Shown: in pieces, positions 58,572-64,000 of the stretch
Position numbering within the stretch: the first letter of the stretch is position 1
How the letters are laid out: each line of letters opens with the position of its first letter
Notes under the pieces: model-generated
The model's database searches: none
Seen by the model: the letters and a program-made list of their open reading frames with translations, nothing else
Told to the model about the DNA's origin: nothing
Position numbers and translations under genes: made by a program
Source: Solimonas sp. K1W22B-7
Lineage (GTDB): Bacteria > Pseudomonadota > Gammaproteobacteria > Nevskiales > Nevskiaceae
Length of the DNA stretch: 64,000 nucleotides
NCBI RefSeq assembly: GCF_003428335.1
Contig: NZ_CP031704.1
Coordinates: 4,724,071-4,788,070, forward strand
Reading direction: 5' to 3'

Positions 58572-58613
58572 GGCCGGCCGATCCGGGCTCCGATCGCCGG
58601 CCGTTCCATTTTT
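58572..58613 (+). terminator. Second hairpin with T-tract
   Basis: GGCCGGC-(C)-GATC pairs with GATC-GCCGGCC (one bulge), followed by GTTCCATTTTT. A back-up terminator for the plus-strand unit. The rest of the 433-bp convergent gap (58457-58889) shows only two similar GGACGCTCA blocks near 58768 and 58804 and no gene. Confidence 0.6.
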
Positions 58614-58889
58614 CAGATTCCAGGCGACGTTCGGGCGCACCCGTGATAAGTGCTCTTGTCGTTGGTTCCTGGCAGGTCCGCTGCAGACCGAACGGGACAT
58701 TCTCTCCACCGTCGACGCCGGCAGGTTGTCGCTTCCATGCCCTGCCCGCTCTCGAGAACGGACGCTCAAATCGCAACCGCCACCATCGCAGTAGTGCCAG
58801 GAGCGGACGCTCACTACCAGCTATTCGCTTAAATCTTGTTCCTTTCAGGGAATGCGGAAGATCATCGCCATCCATAGCCGCTGCGCCGC

Positions 58890-59762
58890 TCACCGCCGCT
58901 GTTTCTGGCTGGCGGCCTGCTGATCGACGCGCCGCAGGTAGTCCGCCCGGGCCGGACTGTCGTTGGCCACCAGGCCGCGGTCATCGCCCACCGCCTTCCG
59001 GGCGAGTTTCGCCATTGTCTCCGGCAGCAGGTTCGTCATGGCCGCCGCAGCGCCCACCCAGCGTGGCACCGCGGTTTCGGCACGCCGTGTTCGCAGGCTG
59101 TCGATCACCGCATCGGCAATGTCCTCGGGCTCCACGGCAGCGCTCCCCGGCACCGGAATGCCGGCAGACAGCTCGGTCTTGACCATGCTGGGCAGCACCG
59201 CGCTGACGCTGACACCGCTGTCGGCCACTTCGGCGCGCACGCTGGCGCTCAGGCCCACCACCGCGAACTTGCTGGCGCAGTAGACCGCCAGGCCGGGCAG
59301 ATGCGTCTTGCCGGCCAGCGAGGCGATGTTGACGATGTGGCCGCGACCGCGGGCGATCATGCCCGGCAGCACCAGGCGCATGCCGTGGATCGGCCCCCAG
59401 ACGTTGACGTTGAGCGTGGTGGCGCTGATTTTCTCGGACTCCTCCACGAAGCGGCCGATCGGCATCACGCCGGCGTTGTTGACCAGCACGTCGATGGGAC
59501 CGAGATCGCGCTCCGCCGCTTCCAGGAACGCGGCGAAGGAGTCCGCGCGGGTGACGTCGACGGCATAGGCACGCACGGAGGCGCCGAGTTCCCGCGCCGT
59601 GGCCGTGGCCAGCGCATGATCGAGATCGGCGATCGCGACTCTCGCACCCTCGCGGACGAAGGCCTGCGCGGTGGCGCGGCCGATGCCGCGGGCGCCGCCG
59701 GTGATGGCGACGACGGCGCCGCGCAGGGCGATGCCGGGATAGCCGTGGGAATTCCGGGTCAT
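58890..59762 (-). CDS. SDR oxidoreductase
   Basis: A 290-residue classical SDR: GGARGIGRATAQAF cofactor motif, VLVNNAGVMPIGRF, a Ser in NIASLAGKTHL and the complete YCASK catalytic motif (unlike the two dienoyl-reductase-like SDRs of this window). A C-terminal extension (AAAMTNLLPETMAKLARKAVGDDR) is seen in SDRs from steroid and fatty-acid clusters. AAGGAGTACGCAC precedes the ATG. Last gene of the minus-strand operon that starts off the right edge. Confidence 0.88.
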   Translation of the reverse strand: MTRNSHGYPGIALRGAVVAITGGARGIGRATAQAFVREGARVAIADLDHALATATARELGASVRAYAVDVTRADSFAAFLEAAERDLGPIDVLVNNAGVMPIGRFVEESEKISATTLNVNVWGPIHGMRLVLPGMIARGRGHIVNIASLAGKTHLPGLAVYCASKFAVVGLSASVRAEVADSGVSVSAVLPSMVKTELSAGIPVPGSAAVEPEDIADAVIDSLRTRRAETAVPRWVGAAAAMTNLLPETMAKLARKAVGDDRGLVANDSPARADYLRRVDQQAASQKQRR

Positions 59763-59817
59763 GTGCGTACTCCTTGCTGAATTGGGTTCAGGAATGTGCG
59801 GCAGCGCATTGGCATGG

Positions 59818-60519
59818 TCATTCGCAGGCTCGCGCCGGGCCGAGCCAGCCCCTGAAGGGTTCGGCGATCACGCCCCAGTAGTGGCCGGAGGGCATGTAGG
59901 CGCGCAGGGCATCGCTGCCACTGCACTCGACGGTGACGCGGGCCAGCCGTAGCCGCGAACGGCCGGCCTTCAGCGATGCCTGCAGCAGGCCATCCGCGGT
60001 CTCCTGTAGCAGCGTGGCAGCAGGCAGTGGCAGGTTCAGCGACAGCGCCGGCCCGTAACTTTTCGCGCTGACGCGCACGGTCCAGGACTCGCCCACCGCG
60101 GTCATGGCGCGGGTCGCCGCATCACCCTCGAAGCGCGCCAGGGTCTTGGCCAGTGCCCAGTTGGCGCGGCCGCCGACCACGCTGGCCGGCGAGTCCACCG
60201 CGATGAACGGGCAGTGATTGAACACGCCGCGCGGACCCCGTAAGGCCGTCACCGCCATCACCTCGGCATAGGTGCCGACCGGCGTGTCGTCGTAGCGCAG
60301 GATCGCGCCGATGCTCAGCAGCGGCTTGCCCTGTGCCTGCATGCGCGGCGTGAGCTGCGAGTGGAGCTGCTGCGAAGGACGCCCCCACCAGAGGATGGCC
60401 TGGGCCTGGGCGTCCCAGGGGGCCGGCGCGGCGCTGGCCGGGAGCTGGCTCAGCATGGCGGGTGAGAGGACCGATTCGGGCGAGCCCGGGATGGCGGTGA
60501 TGTCGAACGTCGGGGTCAT
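59818..60519 (-). CDS. Acetoacetate-decarboxylase-like protein
   Basis: 233 residues. The segment VGTYAEVMAVTALRGPRGVFNHCPFIAVDSPASVVGGRANWALAKTLARFEG follows the acetoacetate decarboxylase fold (Y-x-E-x-x-x ... P-x-x-x-G-R-E-x-x-G-x-P-K). At the usual GREx(W/F)GxPK block it has GGRANWALAKTLA, so the Lys position is kept but neighbours differ, and Schiff-base activity is uncertain. Probably a lipocalin-like or modified enzyme acting on a small hydrophobic acid. AGGAACCCGACC precedes the ATG; it lies 10 bp after the DUF445 stop. Confidence 0.7.
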   Translation of the reverse strand: MTPTFDITAIPGSPESVLSPAMLSQLPASAAPAPWDAQAQAILWWGRPSQQLHSQLTPRMQAQGKPLLSIGAILRYDDTPVGTYAEVMAVTALRGPRGVFNHCPFIAVDSPASVVGGRANWALAKTLARFEGDAATRAMTAVGESWTVRVSAKSYGPALSLNLPLPAATLLQETADGLLQASLKAGRSRLRLARVTVECSGSDALRAYMPSGHYWGVIAEPFRGWLGPARACE

Positions 60520-60529
60520 GGTCGGGTTC

Positions 60530-61756
60530 CTAGATCATCAGATGGACTTGCAACTCGCCCACCGCGAAGCCGAGCACGGCACCGCAGAGGACCAGGGTTT
60601 TTTCGTCTTCCTTGAAGGCCGGCCGCAGCAGACCCTCGAACTGCTCGGGCGTCAGCAGGTCCATGCGCGCCACGATGGTGTTGTTGATGTCCAGCGCGTC
60701 GAGTGCGTACTGCTCGATCTCGCGCGAGGTCTGGGGGAGCAGCTCCAGCAGCCGGACGACGATATGGCGGCGAATCTCGCCGTAGCGCGACGAGCCCATC
60801 GCGGCGACCACCAGCGGCTTGCCCAGGCCCAGCTGTTCGTCGGTGGCGTTGCGGACGTGCTGCTGCAGCAGGTCCACCACCCGGTCCGCGAAGGGTCCGC
60901 GCAGCAACTCCTCGATCATGTTCGCCGGGGTCAGCAGCTCCCTGGCGATCAGGGAGGCGTAGTCACGCGCCACTTCCTTCTGGCGCGCAATGAACTTGCC
61001 GTGCAGGGTGATGCCGAGGAACTTCTTCGGGTACAGCGGCCGGAACATCATCTGCAGGGCGATCCAGTCGCTGGTCAGGCCGACGAAGGCGCCGAAAGCG
61101 GGCAGCAGCCAAGGCTGGTGCCAGGTCATCCAGCAGGCCAGCTGAACCAGGCCCAGCAGCAGGCCGAACCAGAAGCCGGCGTTGCGGAAGAACACGAACT
61201 CCTTGCCGCCGATGCGACGGAAGATGTCGTTGAGCAGGGCTTTATCGCGCACCAGGTTGGCGACCAGCAGGTGACGCATATCGAGGTAGTGCGATGGCCG
61301 GAGTGCGATGTCCTGCCAGAGCAATACGGCGACCCGCGGAATCTCCGCCTGTACGCGTCGCACCGTCGCCTTGCGCGCGAATTCCGGCAACAGTTTCCAG
61401 AAGCCGGGGATGTAGCGCTCGCCGATCTCGCGCGCCAGGTCTTCGGATGCGCCCTGCAGCAGCGGCTCGACCTCGCGCACCATGCGCACCGGGTCGAGCC
61501 GCTGCACCAGTTCGTCGACGCGGATGATGTTGCCGAGCAGCAGGTCGGTGGCGGTGCCCGCCATCTTCTCGGCCTTGCGCGGTACCACGCCCTGCCAGCC
61601 CAGGTAGGGCCGGATGCCGACGAACTCCAGTGGCCGGAACATCATCTCCAGCGCCAGCAGCTTGGTGACATAGCCGACGAAGGCGGCGATCAGCGGCATC
61701 GACAGGTACAGCCATGCATGGGCCTGGATTTCGGCAATGACGCTATGCGTGTTCAT
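60530..61756 (-). CDS. DUF445 family membrane protein
   Basis: 408 residues. Two similar halves each carry a membrane segment followed by a conserved W-x-A-L-x-M-M-F-R-P block: YVTKLLALEMMFRPLEF near the N-terminus and LTSDWIALQMMFRPLYPKKFLG in the middle. A third hydrophobic hairpin (AGFWFGLLLGLVQLACWM) precedes the second block, and the C-terminus is hydrophobic. DUF445 proteins are widespread and of unknown function, with envelope roles suspected. Here it is placed in an operon with DUF1302/DUF1329 proteins, which suggests a part in lipid or hydrocarbon transfer. Confidence 0.85.
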   Translation of the reverse strand: MNTHSVIAEIQAHAWLYLSMPLIAAFVGYVTKLLALEMMFRPLEFVGIRPYLGWQGVVPRKAEKMAGTATDLLLGNIIRVDELVQRLDPVRMVREVEPLLQGASEDLAREIGERYIPGFWKLLPEFARKATVRRVQAEIPRVAVLLWQDIALRPSHYLDMRHLLVANLVRDKALLNDIFRRIGGKEFVFFRNAGFWFGLLLGLVQLACWMTWHQPWLLPAFGAFVGLTSDWIALQMMFRPLYPKKFLGITLHGKFIARQKEVARDYASLIARELLTPANMIEELLRGPFADRVVDLLQQHVRNATDEQLGLGKPLVVAAMGSSRYGEIRRHIVVRLLELLPQTSREIEQYALDALDINNTIVARMDLLTPEQFEGLLRPAFKEDEKTLVLCGAVLGFAVGELQVHLMI

Positions 61757-61792
61757 CTTCCGCCCCTGTGCCTGGCTGTTCCTGCCGATGCA

Positions 61793-63154
61793 CTACTTGG
61801 TCGAGCGCTTCTGTACCGCGGAGGACTCGAAGTACGAGTCGTCCAGGCGCACGGTCAGGTCGTTCGGCTGGTCCTCGTTGGCCATCGCCGTGAGGAAGTA
61901 GCGGCCCGAGTTGAAGTGGTAGATCACCTCGGGAATCGTGCCGGTAGCCAGGATGCTGTAGGCGAACACGATGTGGCCTTCCTGGAACTGGTAGAGCTGC
62001 TGGCGATTGTCGTAGTCGTCGACCGCGGCGACGGCCCAGCTGTCCTCGTCGACGTAGTAGCGACGCTTGGCGAAGGTATGGCTGGTGCCGGGGCGAATGT
62101 TGGCCTCGACCACCCAGACACGGTGCAGCTCGTAGCGCGGCAGATCCTGGTTGAGGTGCTTCGGCTTGGCCAGGTCCTTGTACTTGACCTTGTTGCTGCC
62201 GATGCGGTTGGAGTTGTAGGGAATGAACATCTCCTTCTTGCCGATCAGCTTCCAGTCGTAGCGCTCCATCGCGCCGTTGAACATGTCGACCTGGTCGTAG
62301 AACTGGTGGCCGTCGGTGCCCTCGTAGGGGTTGTCGCAGCAGACCGTCGGCGCGCGGCGGATACGCTTGAGGCCGGGCGAATACAGCCAGGCGGCGCGGC
62401 CGGAATTGCCGGAGCCCGCGCGCTCATGCACCAGGATCATCGTGCCGGCCAGGCGCGGCGGCGCGATGGTCTGCGAGAAATACTTGAGGAACAGCCCGCT
62501 GTCCTTGGTCAGCGGCACCGGGTTCTTCTCCACGGCGTAGTAGAACTTGGCCTCCTCGACGATCTTGGTCAGCTGAAACTCGCCATTGGTCTGCACGATC
62601 ATCTGGTTGTTGTAGCGGCGTGCGCCTTCGCCGCGGTACTTCAGCTTGTGGTTCCAGATCACCTCGGCGCCGGACTTGGGCACGGGGAAGGGAAAGCCGA
62701 CCTTGCAGTTGTCCAGCGTGTCGACGTCGACCAGCGTGCAGGTCGTGGCGTTCGCGGCGGTCGCCTTCTGCACGAAGTCCGGCACGGTGATCGGGCGATG
62801 GCCGGGATAGACGTTCATCTTGTAGCTGTCGTAGGTCGACAGCAGCTTGCGATGGCCCTCGCTGAGCTTGTCGGCGTACTGGCCCATGTTGGCCTTGGTG
62901 ATCGTGAACAATGGCTTTTCGGCATCGAACGCGGGGTTCGAGGGATATTCGCCCTTCAGGGCGCCGCGCCTGGCGGCCGGAGCCCAGGCCGGGATCGTGC
63001 CGTCCTTGTTCGCGGCGGGCTCGGCGCCGATGGGCGTCAGCTCCTTGCCGAGCCTGGCCGCCTCCGCCGCCGTGACCTTGGCATGGGCCAATGGCGCGGC
63101 GATCAGGCCGAGCGAGACCAGCAGAATCCGCAGGCCGGTGTGTGGGGTGTTCAT
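61793..63154 (-). CDS. DUF1329 family periplasmic protein
   Basis: 453 residues. Sec signal LRILLVSLGLIAAPLAHA, then VTAAEAARLGKELTPIGAEPAANKDGTIPAWAP. FPFPVPKSGAEVIWNH, APPRLAGTMILVHERA, DMFNGAMERYDWKLIGKKEMFIPYN and KRRYYVDEDSWAVAAVDDYDNRQQLYQ line up with the protein at 57098. AGGAGGCTGCATCC precedes the ATG. Paired with the DUF1302 gene 32 bp upstream. Confidence 0.9.
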   Translation of the reverse strand: MNTPHTGLRILLVSLGLIAAPLAHAKVTAAEAARLGKELTPIGAEPAANKDGTIPAWAPAARRGALKGEYPSNPAFDAEKPLFTITKANMGQYADKLSEGHRKLLSTYDSYKMNVYPGHRPITVPDFVQKATAANATTCTLVDVDTLDNCKVGFPFPVPKSGAEVIWNHKLKYRGEGARRYNNQMIVQTNGEFQLTKIVEEAKFYYAVEKNPVPLTKDSGLFLKYFSQTIAPPRLAGTMILVHERAGSGNSGRAAWLYSPGLKRIRRAPTVCCDNPYEGTDGHQFYDQVDMFNGAMERYDWKLIGKKEMFIPYNSNRIGSNKVKYKDLAKPKHLNQDLPRYELHRVWVVEANIRPGTSHTFAKRRYYVDEDSWAVAAVDDYDNRQQLYQFQEGHIVFAYSILATGTIPEVIYHFNSGRYFLTAMANEDQPNDLTVRLDDSYFESSAVQKRSTK

Positions 63155-63186
63155 GGATGCAGCCTCCTGTCGCAGCGTTGCGATGC

Positions 63187-64000
63187 TTAGAACGAGTACT
63201 TGACGAAGAAGCGCGCCTGGTCACGGTCACGCAGCAAGTTGGCGGCGCCACCGCCGGTGAACCAGGTGTAGCCAAAATTGAAGGCGAGGTTCGACTTGTA
63301 GCGGACCTCCAGCAGGGCGTCGGCGATCTTGCGGCCCTCGATGAAGTTGGCGGCCAGGCCGGGGGCGGTGCCGTGCACGTCGTGCTTCCACACCAGCGTC
63401 GGTTGCAGGCTGATGCCGGGCAGCACCGACTCGTACTTGATCAGCGCGACCAGGTCGTAGCCGTAGGACAGCTTGTCCGGGTACAGGTCGAGGTCCTGTT
63501 GATGCGGGTTGAAGCGCAGGCCATCCGGACCGAAGGAGCAGGCCTGGTTGGTCGAGCAGGCCTGGCGCGAGCGATCGGCGCCGGAGCCGTCGGCACCGGC
63601 ACTGGCGTGCAGGAAGGTGCCGGGCGCTTCGAGTTGCAGTTCATCCAGCGCGGGGAGACCGGGCACCCAGGTCGCACCGGTTTCCACCAGCAGCACGATC
63701 TGATCGGCGTTGATGGCCGAGGAAATCGCATGGGAGGCATCCATGATGTAGGTACCGCCGAGATTGAACTGGTAAGTGTCGAAGTACTCCCAGCCGCGGA
63801 TATAGGACTCCGGTGCGTTCTTGCCGATGGTGACGCCGCGGTAGGGCATCACGAAGGTCGGGAAGAAGCGGCCGCCGCTGGGATAGTGGCCGATGATCAG
63901 ATCATAGGTGTCGTTGAATGAGCCATGCGTGCCTTGGGCATCGACCACGAAATCGCTATCCGGATAGAGCCCCTGCGTGCCATCCGCATGCGTGCCCCAG
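63187..64000 (-). CDS. DUF1302 family outer-membrane protein, C-terminal part
   Basis: Partial gene entering from the right edge; the frame is open to the last base (WGTHADGTQGLYPDSDF at the edge), so the apparent start at 63948 is not real. Beta-rich body with PALDELQLEAPGTFLHAS, YPDKLSYGYDLVALIKYESVLPGISLQPTLVWKHDVHGTAPGLAANFIEG (in pieces), the DUF1302 C-terminal block, and a terminal RDRDQARFFVKYSF. First visible gene of the DUF1302-DUF1329-DUF445-ADC-like-SDR operon. Confidence 0.88.
   Translation of the reverse strand, partial: WGTHADGTQGLYPDSDFVVDAQGTHGSFNDTYDLIIGHYPSGGRFFPTFVMPYRGVTIGKNAPESYIRGWEYFDTYQFNLGGTYIMDASHAISSAINADQIVLLVETGATWVPGLPALDELQLEAPGTFLHASAGADGSGADRSRQACSTNQACSFGPDGLRFNPHQQDLDLYPDKLSYGYDLVALIKYESVLPGISLQPTLVWKHDVHGTAPGLAANFIEGRKIADALLEVRYKSNLAFNFGYTWFTGGGAANLLRDRDQARFFVKYSF

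Noticed and set aside
60311-63190. Plus-strand 959-codon frame
   Set aside because: Antisense shadow across DUF445 and DUF1329 genes; composition is not protein-like.

Overview
The window is bacterial chromosome of high GC. It encodes dense machinery for oxidising hydrophobic carbon: alkane or terpene hydroxylase, acyl-CoA enzymes, acyclic-terpene (Atu) pathway, wax ester/triacylglycerol synthesis, and three DUF1302/DUF1329 outer-envelope sets. Gene content, RND/FadL outer-membrane systems and an atu cluster in Pseudomonas order point to a hydrocarbon-degrading gammaproteobacterium, perhaps Nevskiales/Solimonadaceae-like or pseudomonad-like. The sequence alone does not fix the taxon.

Region 1 (1-16.8 kb): an alkB-like hydroxylase / ferredoxin-reductase / thiolase operon; a MalT-like LuxR activator; an RND(MMPL)-DUF1329-YCF48-DUF1302 envelope operon; then alcohol dehydrogenase, nitronate monooxygenase and acyl-CoA dehydrogenase. 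Region 2 (16.8-21.2 kb): a ferredoxin gene and an unusual FprA-reductase/RetSat-like fusion with two small membrane proteins, apparently inserted at the 3' end of the acyl-CoA dehydrogenase gene, whose last codons are duplicated on the far side. Region 3 (21.2-37.3 kb): FadL porin-enoyl-CoA hydratase-SDR operon diverging from a 12-kb operon that runs from aldehyde dehydrogenase through PlsB-, PlsC- and WS/DGAT-type acyltransferases to an acyl-CoA ligase and a Tat-exported DUF1329 protein, followed by a small membrane protein and an extra TatA.

A shared 18-bp partly palindromic element (CCCAAAC-N4-GGTTGGG type) lies in front of most Region 1 and 3 transcription units, usually 21 bp before a -10-like hexamer. 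This suggests one activator, possibly the MalT-like protein, runs uptake, oxidation and storage together.

Region 4 (37.3-41.9 kb) is accessory DNA: an extremely GC-rich array of hairpins, a replication-relaxation-type protein, a coiled-coil lipoprotein, an excisionase-like HTH protein and a solitary DNA methyltransferase. It ends at a displaced 3' half of a tRNA-Phe gene. Region 5 (41.9-53.7 kb): flavin amine oxidase with divergent TetR; then the atu cluster (atuG-F-E-D-C-B, a truncated atuA, divergent atuR with a clear operator) and an AraC regulator. Region 6 (53.9-64 kb): an alpha/beta hydrolase and two converging DUF1302/DUF1329 operons, one with DUF445, an acetoacetate-decarboxylase-like protein and an SDR; the last gene runs off the right edge. 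No rRNA, CRISPR array or integrase gene was seen.
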